Of a stretch of 64,000 bases of DNA, positions 43,490 to 51,972 are shown piece after piece. The notes beneath the pieces are model-generated. The model had not been told where the DNA came from. It did no database searches and saw only the letters and a list, made by a program, of their open reading frames with translations. The position numbers were made by a program, and so were the translations under genes. Position 1 is the stretch's first letter, and every line of letters starts with the position of its first letter. The stretch is from Chitinophagales bacterium (GTDB lineage Bacteria; Bacteroidota; Bacteroidia; Chitinophagales; Saprospiraceae). The DNA lies in assembly GCA_017303475.1 (NCBI GenBank), contig JAFLBO010000018.1, positions 1 to 64,000 on the forward strand, given 5' to 3'.

Positions 43490-43522
43490 GGAAGGGCGAC
43501 TCATTTTCTGAGCCACCCTTCC
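43490..43522 (-). terminator. hairpin downstream of lipoprotein gene
   Basis: 14-nt arms with two mismatches (43490-43503, 43509-43522) around a 5-nt loop, 29 nt past the stop at 43551. The following T tract is weak. Confidence 0.5.
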
Positions 43523-43550
43523 AATTGTGTTCATGGTATGTAGATGCAGG

Positions 43551-43988
43551 CTATTCTTCTATAACGTACCGGTGCACGTGTTCCAGCTCGGTGCCGTGAT
43601 TATCCCGCGCCCAAAGCCGGAATTCGATCACATCGCCCTGACCTAAGCCGCCGGGCCCGGGCAAAGCCAGGTTGTTGATGAATATTTCGGCATCGAAGGA
43701 TAAGGAGTTGGTTTGAATGTAATCGTCGCCACGCAGGATACCACCAAAGTTATCGTTCACGAAATAAGAAAAATCCCACTCAGTAATAAACTGATCATCG
43801 GAATCAGGATCAGTGGTATTGATTTGAACGCCGAAGGTGAGGGCATCTCCAACGGTTTGTGTGCCGGTTTGGTCGTCATCGTACCAGCGGGCATCAAAGG
43901 TTTGCAGTTCCAGAGGATAGGGGTCGTCTTCACATCCGGCAAGGAACAAAAGGCTCAGGGCAGCTAAAGGAAGGATTTTGTTTTTCAT
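43551..43988 (-). CDS. small lipoprotein of unknown function
   Basis: 145 residues from the ATG at 43988, chosen over 44009 because it opens a lipoprotein signal (MKNKILPLAALSLLFLAGC, lipobox LAGC). After cleavage the N-terminus is CEDDPYP, an acidic stretch that in some Bacteroidota favours surface export. The rest is a single beta-rich domain (FGVQINTTDPDSDDQF to HVHRYVIEE) with no recognised motif. Bordered by hairpins, so probably monocistronic. Confidence 0.78.
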   Translation of the reverse strand: MKNKILPLAALSLLFLAGCEDDPYPLELQTFDARWYDDDQTGTQTVGDALTFGVQINTTDPDSDDQFITEWDFSYFVNDNFGGILRGDDYIQTNSLSFDAEIFINNLALPGPGGLGQGDVIEFRLWARDNHGTELEHVHRYVIEE

Positions 43989-44074
43989 GTTGCTGTAATT
44001 TTGATACAAACCTATGAGAGGAAGCGGGGAATAGGCAAAAAATTGGGCAGCTTTAATGCGGGTTTAACCTTTAA

Positions 44075-44082
44075 CAAATATA
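44075..44082 (-). promoter_or_regulatory. -7 box TATATTTG
   Basis: A perfect minus-strand TAnnTTTG 87 nt upstream of the lipoprotein start. Confidence 0.5.
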
Positions 44083-44110
44083 CATTATTAATTTAACTTA
44101 AATGTATTTG

Positions 44111-44379
44111 CGCCTTGCGTGGGTCTTACGACCCCGCACACGTATCGTGGGCTTATCCGGTTTACACGCCTTATGCGGCTGCGGGGTCGTAAGACCCTCG
44201 CAGGGCGTAGGCGTAATATCCAATATCCAACGCCCAATATCCAATGTCCAAGTGGGTCGCCTGCCTGGTGTTAGTACATTGGTTGAGCTTCACACGGCTG
44301 ACTGTCTAAACAGGCGTACAAGGCACAATCAAGGTGTTTTGCCTTGTGTGGGTCTTACGACCCCGCACACATATCGTGG
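44111..44379. repeat. GGGTCTTACGACCC hairpin repeats with AATATCC heptamers
   Basis: A large stem with 27-nt arms and two mismatches (44111-44137, 44181-44207) is followed by an AATATCC-type heptamer tract (44214-44252). A second direct copy of the left arm extended to ATCGTGG lies at 44341-44379. This fills the 400-nt gap upstream of the lipoprotein gene and downstream of the oxygenase gene. No coding sequence is seen. Confidence 0.8.
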
Positions 44380-44395
44380 TACGCGCCTGATGGGG

Positions 44396-45091
44396 CTACA
44401 GCTCCGCCCACATCCGAATCAAGTTGCTGTAAACCTGCAACAGGAGTAGGTTTTCCGGGGCTTTTGCATCCTGTTTCTCAAGCAATTGCTGCACCGTTTT
44501 CAAATGAAATAACATTTCTCTTTGCTGGGGATTGCGCACGGCACATTGCATCCAGGTCACTGCTGCAAGCCTTACCCCTGAGGTAACCGGCAAAACGCCA
44601 TGTACTTGTGTGGTGGGATAAATGATCGCATCGCCCGGATTCATTTTGTAGGATTCGACGCCTGATTGGGTATGAATGGAAAGCTCCCCGCCCTCATAAG
44701 TGCCAGGTTCTGACAGGAATATGGTCATTCCAACATCGGTGCGGATCGGGCCTGTTTGTGGATCACCCATGATTGGGCTATCCACATGCATGCCGTAATG
44801 CATACCCGGTTCGTACTTACTGATAATAGGTGGCAACACCCGGCTTGGCATTAGGGCCATCTGGATCAAGGGACTCTGCACGATGGCATTGAGGATCAAA
44901 GCGTCAATCTGTTGTTTTTCGAGACTGTTGTTTTTGGGTAGCTGCAGATTGTTTTTGACCGATTTGGCCGCATCCGTGGCTGTTGCCGTTCCAGATTCGA
45001 AACTAGCCGAAGTAAGCAGGCGCAGGAGGGTGTCCAACTCCATGGGCTTCAACAAACCAGGAATACTCAGGTAGGTAGACGGAAGATTCAT
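44396..45091 (-). CDS. PKHD-type Fe(II)/2-oxoglutarate oxygenase
   Basis: 231 residues, soluble. Jelly-roll 2OG oxygenase with the iron triad His-x-Asp in YGMHVDSP and the distal His in TTQVHGVLPV, plus the 2OG-binding Arg in SGVRLAAVTW. The GGELSIHTQSG and YKMNPGDAIIYP blocks are as in the YbiX/PiuC family, usually ~225 residues. Substrate unknown. It lies at the end of a leftward cluster after the LRR and tail-collar genes, but a strong hairpin separates it from the LRR gene. Confidence 0.88.
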   Translation of the reverse strand: MNLPSTYLSIPGLLKPMELDTLLRLLTSASFESGTATATDAAKSVKNNLQLPKNNSLEKQQIDALILNAIVQSPLIQMALMPSRVLPPIISKYEPGMHYGMHVDSPIMGDPQTGPIRTDVGMTIFLSEPGTYEGGELSIHTQSGVESYKMNPGDAIIYPTTQVHGVLPVTSGVRLAAVTWMQCAVRNPQQREMLFHLKTVQQLLEKQDAKAPENLLLLQVYSNLIRMWAEL

Positions 45092-45130
45092 GACTTAGCA
45101 ATTGACTCATTTGGAAGTTGTTTGTAATGG

Positions 45131-45180
45131 TTTGACGTGGTTGGAGATGTATGGAGCCAGGCATCTCCAACCACGTCAAA
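45131..45180. terminator. 19-bp perfect stem-loop
   Basis: Arms 45131-45149 and 45162-45180 pair perfectly, with further partial pairing outside (TTGGAAGTTGTTTG against CAAACTCCAA). It starts 15 nt past the LRR gene stop. There is no strong T tract. Confidence 0.65.
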
Positions 45181-45194
45181 CAAACTCCAATACC

Positions 45195-45818
45195 TCAAGC
45201 CCGCTTACAACGGATGCCCACTTCCCGCTCAAAACGCATGGCCACAGATTCTTTGAGGTTTGGATTAGGCATGCAATAAAAATTTTCAAGTGTGTCGGCG
45301 TGTTGCTCCCCGATGCCTTCCAGTTGGCTGAGCTGGTTGTAATTGCAATATAAGGTATGCAAGCTGGTAAGCGCTTCCAAAGGCTTTAAAGAACTGATTT
45401 CGTTGACATTACAGTAAAGTTCCTTCAGGCCTGTCAGGCCTTCAATGCCGTCCAAAGAGGTGATTTGATTGTTGTAGATAAATAGAGAGCGCAGGTTTTT
45501 AAAATTTACAGCTTCCCGGATATGTGTCAGTTTATGGAAGGTCACTACCACAACTTCTGAATTGGGCAAACCAACCAAACCTGACAAGTCTTCCAATTCA
45601 AAGCTCATGTTTGGATAGGGCGCGGTTGGTCCGGCAAAGCGGTGATTGGCTGAGTTGAAAACGGTAAGCAGCATCTCATCACCTAGAGGTTCTGTGCTGC
45701 TTCTGCGTAGGGCTACTTCATTAAAAGCTTGTTTCCAGGCATCACTCAGGCCATTCCACCAGGCTGTGGCGACGGTGATTTGGGCTTCAGTACGGAGGGA
45801 AGAAGTGGGCGATTCCAT
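45195..45818 (-). CDS. leucine-rich-repeat protein
   Basis: 207 residues, no signal peptide. The N-terminal ~90 residues are helical (WWNGLSDAWKQAFNEVAL), followed by about four LRR units of ~22 residues (LRSLFIYNNQITSLDGIEGL, LKELYCNVNEISSLKPLEAL, LHTLYCNYNQLSQLEGIGEQ). Likely an intracellular protein-binding scaffold. It follows the tail-collar genes in the same direction; a hairpin lies between them. Partner unknown. Confidence 0.82.
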   Translation of the reverse strand: MESPTSSLRTEAQITVATAWWNGLSDAWKQAFNEVALRRSSTEPLGDEMLLTVFNSANHRFAGPTAPYPNMSFELEDLSGLVGLPNSEVVVVTFHKLTHIREAVNFKNLRSLFIYNNQITSLDGIEGLTGLKELYCNVNEISSLKPLEALTSLHTLYCNYNQLSQLEGIGEQHADTLENFYCMPNPNLKESVAMRFEREVGIRCKRA

Positions 45819-45860
45819 AAAGTGAAGATTGATTGTAAAGGTTTGTGTTTCATTTAATTA

Positions 45861-45904
45861 CAGGGCCAGCGAATCTTTCGTAAAATGAAAACCCGCTGAC
45901 CCTG
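45861..45904 (-). terminator. hairpin after tail-collar genes
   Basis: 11-nt arms CAGGGCCAGCG/CGCTGACCCTG (45861-45871, 45894-45904) with one wobble pair, 19 nt past the stop of the last collar gene on the minus strand. A weak T/A tract follows. Confidence 0.55.
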
Positions 45905-45922
45905 CCGCTGCTCCTTTGAAGA

Positions 45923-46444
45923 TTAGCCCCTTGAAGGGAAAATCCCTTGCGTGCAAATAACAAAGTTCAGACCCAGATAAGGCTGTTGAATGTTTACAGG
46001 CTGGTTCTGACCCGCAATGCCACACTGGATGGTTACTCCTGCTAAGTGCCCGTTTGGACTTCCGGCATAAATGTTGGCGCCTGCCAGAATTGCACCACTG
46101 CTCTCATCAGTATTGGGCGCAGCACTGGTGCAAGCCAGACTTGCGGCAACAGGATGTATGTGTTGTGGTAGATTGGTAACATTGAGGGTAATATTCTGAA
46201 GTCCCGCCATTTCACCCAACACAACATTAGACAAACCGGGGCCCTGCCCAGTCCCAACGGCCGTACGGCTCTGGAAATTAGGAAGAGCGAAATTAGTGGT
46301 TCCGTTGCCGCCATAAGTAGTGCCAAGCAAGGAGAAAAGGGCCGAGTTTTGGGCAATTGAAAGCAATTGCCCATTGCAATATGCCCAGTATTTAGGGGCA
46401 AAGTCTGCTGCGAAGAGCATGATAGTTGCCATTGTACCTTCCAT
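45923..46444 (-). CDS. phage-tail-collar domain protein (MdpB-like), copy 3
   Basis: 173 residues. Begins MEGTMATIMLFAADFAPKYW with AYCNGQLLSIAQNSALFSLL, GTTYGGNGTTNFALPNFQSR and PYLGLNFVICTQGIFPSR, the complete signature of the tail-collar / microcystin-dependent protein family (COG4675). Third of three tandem paralogues, the most divergent in its middle loop (IHPVAASLACTSAAPNT). No signal peptide. Role outside phage is not established. Confidence 0.87.
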   Translation of the reverse strand: MEGTMATIMLFAADFAPKYWAYCNGQLLSIAQNSALFSLLGTTYGGNGTTNFALPNFQSRTAVGTGQGPGLSNVVLGEMAGLQNITLNVTNLPQHIHPVAASLACTSAAPNTDESSGAILAGANIYAGSPNGHLAGVTIQCGIAGQNQPVNIQQPYLGLNFVICTQGIFPSRG

Positions 46445-46542
46445 TTTGATAGATTTTAATGATGAATAAATGAGAGAGTCAATAATCAGGATGGACTGGA
46501 ATTCAAGGGCTGAAAACCGGTTTTCTATCCCAGGTTCAATGA

Positions 46543-47079
46543 CTATGGCCGTGAAGGGAAAATTCCGTATTGGCAGATCACGAAGTTCATACCTACATAT
46601 GGTTGAACCACTGAAAAAGGCTGACCTCCGCCAGCGCTTACATCCTGTACACTTAATCCGCCATAATTAACAACCGGCGTAGTACCAGCAGTGGCATAAG
46701 TATCCGCAGTTGGTGTAGCCAGAATGTTGCTACTACCTTGTGTTGTGGTAGCAGGGGCTGAGGTAAGTTCCACTGAAAGTGAGGCAGTGTGGCCGTGGGC
46801 AGGCATTTGAGCGGTGCTCATAGTTGTTAGCGCAGCGCCTCCGGTTTGACCCAATTCGTAGTCTGACAGTCCGGGAGCCTGGCCTGCACCAACTGCTACG
46901 CGGCCCTGCAAATTTGGAAGCATAAAATTGGTGGTCCCATTGCCACCATAAGTAGTACCCAATAAAGAAAAGAGTGCAGTATTGGATGAAATTGCGATGG
47001 TTTGACCTGCGCAATATGCCCAGTTTTTTGGCGCAAAATTGCCAGCGAACATCATGATGGTTGCTATTGTGCCTTCCAT
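46543..47079 (-). CDS. phage-tail-collar domain protein (MdpB-like), copy 2
   Basis: 178 residues. Same fold and start (MEGTIATIMMFAGNFAPKNW), AYCAGQTIAISSNTALFSLL, GRVAVGAGQAPGLSDYELGQ and a QMPAHGHT segment, then the conserved PYVGMNFVICQYGIFPSR end. Spacing to the neighbours (98 and 49 nt) suggests one transcript for the three copies. Confidence 0.88.
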   Translation of the reverse strand: MEGTIATIMMFAGNFAPKNWAYCAGQTIAISSNTALFSLLGTTYGGNGTTNFMLPNLQGRVAVGAGQAPGLSDYELGQTGGAALTTMSTAQMPAHGHTASLSVELTSAPATTTQGSSNILATPTADTYATAGTTPVVNYGGLSVQDVSAGGGQPFSVVQPYVGMNFVICQYGIFPSRP

Positions 47080-47128
47080 ATGGATGATTTTTTTGAAATG
47101 AAAGTGGTTGAAAACAGTCAGTCTAAAA

Positions 47129-47665
47129 CTAAGACCTGCTTGGATAAATCCCTTCTACGCAAATAACATAGTTCAGGGCCAGGTAAGGCTGAAGGATTTC
47201 AATGGGTTGTGATCCTCCTACTGGAGTCAGGCTGACATTGGCGCCGCCGAGATAATTATTGGTCGCAGCGCTGGTTGGGGCATACAGGTTGCTGGTTGGC
47301 GTAGCCAGTACCTTTGCAGGTGAATTGCTGCCATCTGCATTGCTACTGCTGGTGTTCATGTTAGCAAGCATTGGGTGGCTGTGTGCAGGCATTTGTGCCT
47401 GAGTGAGGGTTACGCTTTCCGAACCGGCAGCTTGTCCCAGGTTGATGGTGCTAAGCCCTCCGCCTGTTCCGGTGCCTACCGGAATGCGCCCACGCAGATC
47501 AGGCAAGCCAAAAGTGCTTACTCCATCGCCTCCATAAGTGGTTCCGAGGAGTGAAAAAAGCGCATCGTACTCTGATATCTGGAGTAATTGCCCCGCGCAA
47601 AACATCCATGCTCTGGGGGCAAAATTTCCTCCGAAAATCATAATGGTCGCTAATGTACCTTCCAT
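47129..47665 (-). CDS. phage-tail-collar domain protein (MdpB-like), copy 1
   Basis: 178 residues. Starts MEGTLATIMIFGGNFAPRAW, then MFCAGQLLQISEYDALFSLL, GTTYGGDGVSTFGLPDLRGR, QMPAHSHPML and PYLALNYVICVEGIYPSR. First gene of the leftward triplet. The lipoprotein gene upstream is separated from it by a terminator, so the triplet probably has its own promoter in 47,666-47,757. I see no perfect -7 box there. Confidence 0.88.
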   Translation of the reverse strand: MEGTLATIMIFGGNFAPRAWMFCAGQLLQISEYDALFSLLGTTYGGDGVSTFGLPDLRGRIPVGTGTGGGLSTINLGQAAGSESVTLTQAQMPAHSHPMLANMNTSSSNADGSNSPAKVLATPTSNLYAPTSAATNNYLGGANVSLTPVGGSQPIEILQPYLALNYVICVEGIYPSRS

Positions 47666-47758
47666 AATATTAAGGATTGTTTAAATGGTGAAAAGTGCTT
47701 GATGAGTGATTTGGGGTAGGGTAGGGCCGTCAGACCGGATCAAAGATGATCCGCCGGG

Positions 47759-47800
47759 CAAAAAACAAGGGTGGGCGATATTGCATCGCGCCTCCCTTTG
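47759..47800 (-). terminator. Rho-independent terminator
   Basis: On the minus strand an imperfect stem (AAGGGAGGCGCGAT with ATCGCCCACCCTT) is followed by GTTTTTTG. It lies 20 nt past the stop of the cytochrome-like lipoprotein gene. Confidence 0.7.
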
Positions 47801-47818
47801 TAATCTTCCTACCGTAAT

Positions 47819-49297
47819 TTACTTTTTGGTTGTTGGCTGAGTGCTTGTGTTTACCGGGATAATATTTCCTTGAATCGACCAGGCAAAATCAAGCTGAACG
47901 GCTCCTTTAAAAATCGGATCGTCCATACTGATGTATTGATCCGCGGTATAGGGCGGATTGCCAGGATATGAGGCCAGTGCATGGCAACTCATACAGTTAG
48001 ATTGCATGCCCCATTGAATGGCAGGGCTAAGTTTGTTTGGGAAATTGGGTAATGGACCATTGAGCTGTCCGAGCCCGGGCTCCAGAAATGGGTTATATCC
48101 AATTACAGGCGTAACTCCTTTATTGGTTCCTCCTACTATAGGTTGATTGGGGCGCACCATAGCATAAGCGGTAGAAACCGCATAGTGGCTTGCAGCTCCT
48201 TGAAGCTGAGAAGGCCGAAGACTGGCTGCAACGGAATTGCTTGGGAAAAGCGGGTTTTTGGGGTCTGGCGCCCAGAAAAAAGTTTGCCAGGTCCAGTTGG
48301 AAATTTCTTTGGTGGTTACATGCATTGCAACCAAAATAGCCAAATCACCTGCACTGGCTTTGATGCCCTGTGTTGCATCTTCGATGTTCAGATAATTCGC
48401 CGCTGCCGCATCCAACTTGAAATAAATAAAATCGCTGAGGTTACAGGTTGCAGCGCTGATTTCCTGAGGAGTAGGATTGGCTGTTGTAGTAGGCACAATT
48501 ACTTTTCCGGCTGGTTGCTGATTCTTTGTATCAATATAAACATGCGTTTTCCAGGTGCTGGTTGGATAGTTCCGGGCAGGATTGGTGGGGCCAGGCCAAA
48601 CCGGGATCATGATCAGGCTGTCGGTAGCTTTTCCCACAAAATAGCTGGGCTTTGTGGTAATAGCAGTCCTGGGGAAGCTGGGAATAGCGCCAATTCCTCC
48701 GGGCTTAATTTTACCTGCAATGACCGCAGAGTCGAGCAGTTGATACTTGGTGGCATGACAGGCTGCAGTAGGGTCGTAAGAAACGGTGACCCAAAAATTA
48801 GGTGTATCGTCTACTGCATCGCCTGGTTTTGGCGTGCCCACAAGCAATGCCCGTGCATGGTCAAATTGGCGGGGTTTTGAAAGTTTTACAGAGCCTGTTC
48901 TTGTTGGACAGTCTGTTTTGCCGGCACGAACCATATCCTGAATTTCGGAAATGCCGGGCCAGGTTTCATACACAAGCAGGTCTTGTCCGTTCCACTTTTG
49001 ACCAGAGCTGGCAGTTAGTCCGGCCCAGATACCCCAGGCGTGTTTGTAAATACTTACGGTGTCAAAATATTGTGCAGTATATCCGCCTAACCATCCATTA
49101 ATGATTGTAGCGGTATCTTCCGGGAATTTAAATCCGGGAACAATGTTGGTTGGAAATGGTGCTGGGGAAATAGATGCATTTGCATCCGGGGCAGTAACAA
49201 CAGGCGTTTTGGGGTTCTCTTTGCAAGTGATTAAAAACAGGGCAAACAATAAAAAAAAGCTCGCCAGGGATGCGATGTTTAGGGTAGTCGGTTTCAT
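47819..49297 (-). CDS. lipoprotein with one CxxCH haem motif
   Basis: 492 residues from the ATG at 49297, chosen because it opens a lipoprotein signal (MKPTTLNIASLASFFLLFAL ending LITC); the frame is open to 49369. A long domain without recognised motifs is followed, ~40 residues from the C-terminus, by SNCMSCHALASYPG, a haem c attachment site. It therefore probably carries one covalent haem in the envelope. The region upstream carries the AAACCCGTA repeats. Confidence 0.8.
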   Translation of the reverse strand: MKPTTLNIASLASFFLLFALFLITCKENPKTPVVTAPDANASISPAPFPTNIVPGFKFPEDTATIINGWLGGYTAQYFDTVSIYKHAWGIWAGLTASSGQKWNGQDLLVYETWPGISEIQDMVRAGKTDCPTRTGSVKLSKPRQFDHARALLVGTPKPGDAVDDTPNFWVTVSYDPTAACHATKYQLLDSAVIAGKIKPGGIGAIPSFPRTAITTKPSYFVGKATDSLIMIPVWPGPTNPARNYPTSTWKTHVYIDTKNQQPAGKVIVPTTTANPTPQEISAATCNLSDFIYFKLDAAAANYLNIEDATQGIKASAGDLAILVAMHVTTKEISNWTWQTFFWAPDPKNPLFPSNSVAASLRPSQLQGAASHYAVSTAYAMVRPNQPIVGGTNKGVTPVIGYNPFLEPGLGQLNGPLPNFPNKLSPAIQWGMQSNCMSCHALASYPGNPPYTADQYISMDDPIFKGAVQLDFAWSIQGNIIPVNTSTQPTTKK

Positions 49298-49385
49298 AAT
49301 TAAAAAGATTGTTAGCGTTGATTGATGGGTGCAAAGGTGTTGTCTTGGCCTCTCCTTGTACAAGCGCATAAATGCTCATTTACCA

Positions 49386-49425
49386 AAACCCGTAATCCTG
49401 CCTTCCCCAAACCCGTATAAATACC
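49386..49425. promoter_or_regulatory. candidate operator: two AAACCCGTA sites
   Basis: AAACCCGTA (49386-49394) and AAACCCGTATAAATACC (49409-49425) lie 23 nt apart, start to start, in the gap between the divergent genes at 49297 and 49535. An inverted near-copy of the long site lies at 52065-52081, past the nearby regulator gene. Confidence 0.5.
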
Positions 49426-49456
49426 TGTTTTGAAAAAAAATCATATTAGGATTTTA

Positions 49457-49484
49457 TTGGCTCCAATCGGAGGGCCTATATTTG
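49457..49484 (+). promoter_or_regulatory. promoter TTG-17-TATATTTG
   Basis: TTG (49457-49459) and a perfect -7 TATATTTG (49477-49484). A start near 49491 gives a ~44-nt leader before the ATG at 49535 and excludes the longer frame from 49430. Confidence 0.65.
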
Positions 49485-49534
49485 AAGCGAACTGCTTTAT
49501 GCATCATTTAATTCTCAACCTTAATTTCTCAAAA

Positions 49535-49873
49535 ATGGCTCAGAGTCCTTATCTCATTCCGCTTCAAACAGGTGTCAACTGGACCACCGCATGGCGCGCA
49601 GCAAACACCGGTTCCATCAAAGCATTCAAGATCAACATCGATGAAGTAAACGACATGCTTAAAGAAGCAGGCACCAATTCAATACGGCTATATTTTGGTC
49701 TTGACAACGGTGTGGAAAAACTTGTATTGGTAGCCGTAAATGCCAATGGACAAGACATTATCAATCCGACTGTTGGAGGACAGATCATTAGCGGCACCTA
49801 CGATTTTTGTGAGCCTTGTCCGCCCATTTGCGATACTGCCAGCCCGTTATTGACGGGCCAAATGCCTTCCTAA
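49535..49873 (+). CDS. small protein of unknown function
   Basis: 112 residues, MAQSPYLIPLQTG to LLTGQMPS, no signal peptide or membrane helix. A compact alpha/beta domain (GSIKAFKINIDEVNDML, IRLYFGLDNGVEKLVLVAVN) ends in a Cys cluster (CEPCPPICD) that could bind metal or form disulfides. First gene of an apparent four-gene operon with the membrane protein, kinase and regulator. Confidence 0.75.
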   Translation: MAQSPYLIPLQTGVNWTTAWRAANTGSIKAFKINIDEVNDMLKEAGTNSIRLYFGLDNGVEKLVLVAVNANGQDIINPTVGGQIISGTYDFCEPCPPICDTASPLLTGQMPS

Positions 49874-49895
49874 CTGAAGCTTTGCTCTCCGGAAT

Positions 49896-50534
49896 ATGAT
49901 GCCCTGGCCAAAATTGCTGATTTCGATCGGTACCTATTTTATTGCAGTCCCAGTGATTGTTGCACTCTTCAGGTATCGCAATTTAGGGACTGCGATGATA
50001 GCTATAGCCGGGTATGTTTTCTTGGGTGGTCTCATACAGCTCTCTTCCAGCTACGTCAAAAATCAAGGCAACAACAACCTCTGGCTATTACACCTGTACA
50101 CACCGCTGGAGTTTATCTGTATCCTTTGGTTTTATAGTTTGGTGCTGGTAAGCCTGGCAAAAAGAAAATGGTTTGTTTGGCTGGGACTTGGATTTGCAGT
50201 GCTTTCTGCGTTGAATACTGCTTTTTTGCAACCAGCGTTGACGTTCAATACCTATGCGCGTAGCCTGGAAGGAATTCTGGTTATCATACTCTGCCTAAGC
50301 TGGTGCTACCAAACACTGACGGAAATGAAGATCCGGGCATTACAGCAAGACCCGGTGTTTTGGACAAACACCGGGTTTTTGCTTTATTTCTCTGGCAATG
50401 TGCTGCTTTTTGCATTCAGTAATTATATTTTGAATATCAACCACGCACTCAATCAGTACATTTGGGCGTTCCATGCGCTGTTCAGCATACTGCTTTATTT
50501 TTTCATTACCATCGGTTTATGGAAGGCTCGGTAG
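49896..50534 (+). CDS. integral membrane protein, about six helices
   Basis: 212 residues. Hydrophobic segments near 8-25, 33-48, 68-85, 92-112, 123-138 and 160-205; little else is exposed. No family recognised. The end overlaps the kinase gene by 16 nt, so it may be a sensory or accessory component of that two-component system. Confidence 0.8.
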   Translation: MMPWPKLLISIGTYFIAVPVIVALFRYRNLGTAMIAIAGYVFLGGLIQLSSSYVKNQGNNNLWLLHLYTPLEFICILWFYSLVLVSLAKRKWFVWLGLGFAVLSALNTAFLQPALTFNTYARSLEGILVIILCLSWCYQTLTEMKIRALQQDPVFWTNTGFLLYFSGNVLLFAFSNYILNINHALNQYIWAFHALFSILLYFFITIGLWKAR

Positions 50535-51295
50535 ATGTTTACCTGTTTTTGTTCGTTGGGATGCTCTCCCTGGCTTTACTGGCTGGCTCGGTAGTACTTT
50601 TTTTCTTTTTTTACCAGAAAAAAATGCTCAGTCAGCAACTACAGATGAGTGAACTAAAAACTGCTCATCGGGAAGAATTGCTGCACTCTAACATTGAACA
50701 GGTAGAGCTGGAACGGCACCGATTTGCAACAGATCTGCACGACGAGATCGGCGGAATTTTCTCCACTTTAAAGTTGAAAATCAATCAATTGGAAAAGGCT
50801 TCTGATAAGGATCAACTCCTCGCAGAAAGTCGCGAAATCATTGATTCAGGCATTGATTCCGTACGACGTATTTCCCATTCAATGACCCCGCCCGGTCTTG
50901 AAATGTTTGGACTTGAAGATGCGCTCTCCACGTTGAGTGCAAAAAATTCAAGTCCTGAATTGAGCATTGATTTTACCTGTTCCCCTTCTTTTCCCCGATT
51001 GGATCTCTCGATTGAACTCGGACTTTACCGAATTGTACAGGAATTGTTAAACAATACGCTTCGACACGCAGCTGCTTCCAAAATCCTTCTATATTTGACC
51101 CGCTCGGAAGAGGAAATCTACTTGGAGTATTCAGACAATGGAAAAGGTTTTGATCCAGCTATTTTGCAATCGCTTAGAGGCCTGGGCCTGAAAAATATTG
51201 AAGCACGCGCCAATTACCTGAATGCTACTATCGAGTGGATAACCCAGCCGGGTATGGGTTTGAAAACAATTTTCAAAGTGCCCTACAAGGGTTAA
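50519..51295 (+). CDS. NarL/DesK-type sensor histidine kinase
   Basis: 258 residues from the ATG at 50519; the frame is open to 50462, inside the preceding gene. One membrane helix (LFLFVGMLSLALLAGSVVLF), a short coiled coil, HisKA_3 with the His in FATDLHDEIGGIFSTLK, then HATPase_c with ELLNNTLRHAAASKI, EYSDNGKGFDP and GLGLKNIEARA. No extracellular sensor domain. Seven nt before the regulator gene. Confidence 0.92.
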   Translation: MEGSVDVYLFLFVGMLSLALLAGSVVLFFFFYQKKMLSQQLQMSELKTAHREELLHSNIEQVELERHRFATDLHDEIGGIFSTLKLKINQLEKASDKDQLLAESREIIDSGIDSVRRISHSMTPPGLEMFGLEDALSTLSAKNSSPELSIDFTCSPSFPRLDLSIELGLYRIVQELLNNTLRHAAASKILLYLTRSEEEIYLEYSDNGKGFDPAILQSLRGLGLKNIEARANYLNATIEWITQPGMGLKTIFKVPYKG

Positions 51296-51301
51296 TCATG
51301 T

Positions 51302-51967
51302 ATGAGCGAAGACGCTATCTATGTAGCCATCGCAGAAGATCAAAGACTTTTCAGAGAATGTCTGGTATCTCTTCTAAACGGTTTTGATCGCATCAAAGTC
51401 AATGTAGAAGCGGCCAATGGCAAAGAACTCCTCGAAAGTCTTTATACTGCTGCTCCCACCCCTCAGGTGGTACTTCTGGATCTTACCATGCCAGAAATGA
51501 ATGGGCTGGAAACAACCCGTCAATTGAAAAAGCTATTTCCACAAATGAAGATCATCATCCTCTCTGTACATAGTGAGGAGCGGCATATTGTGCATATGGT
51601 GGGGGAAGGAGTCAATGGATATCTGGTCAAAAATTCCGAACTCACAGAGGTAGTCCATGCCGTGCAAGCCGTACACGAGAAAGGCTTTTATTTCAACGAA
51701 TCAATGCTGCGCGCCATACACTCCGGAATGGCTCATAAGCATGAGAAATCCTACAACCCCAACAGCCCAATTACGGCCAGGGAAAAAGAAATTCTCGAAC
51801 TCATCTGCCAGGAACATACCACTCAGGAAATAGCCGAGAAACTTTTCCTCAGCGTACGCACCGTTGACGGACACCGCAATAACCTCCTGGAAAAAACAGG
51901 CGCCCGGAATACCGCCGGACTGGTCATTTATGCGCTCCGGAACGACCTGTTTAAGTTTAATTTGTGA
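51302..51967 (+). CDS. NarL/FixJ-family response regulator
   Basis: 221 residues. Receiver with AIAEDQRLFRECL, the phospho-acceptor Asp in VVLLDLTMPEMNG, and GYLVKNSE. The LuxR-type helix-turn-helix reads PITAREKEILELICQEHTTQ with EIAEKLFLSVRTVDGHRNNL. Partner of the kinase just upstream. Plausible targets are the flanking AAACCCGTA sites, by position only. Confidence 0.94.
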   Translation: MSEDAIYVAIAEDQRLFRECLVSLLNGFDRIKVNVEAANGKELLESLYTAAPTPQVVLLDLTMPEMNGLETTRQLKKLFPQMKIIILSVHSEERHIVHMVGEGVNGYLVKNSELTEVVHAVQAVHEKGFYFNESMLRAIHSGMAHKHEKSYNPNSPITAREKEILELICQEHTTQEIAEKLFLSVRTVDGHRNNLLEKTGARNTAGLVIYALRNDLFKFNL

Positions 51968-51972
51968 TTTTG

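Noticed and set aside
45923..47665. Prophage, because of three tail-collar proteins
   Set aside because: No capsid, portal, terminase, integrase or attachment site is present; the family is common outside phages.
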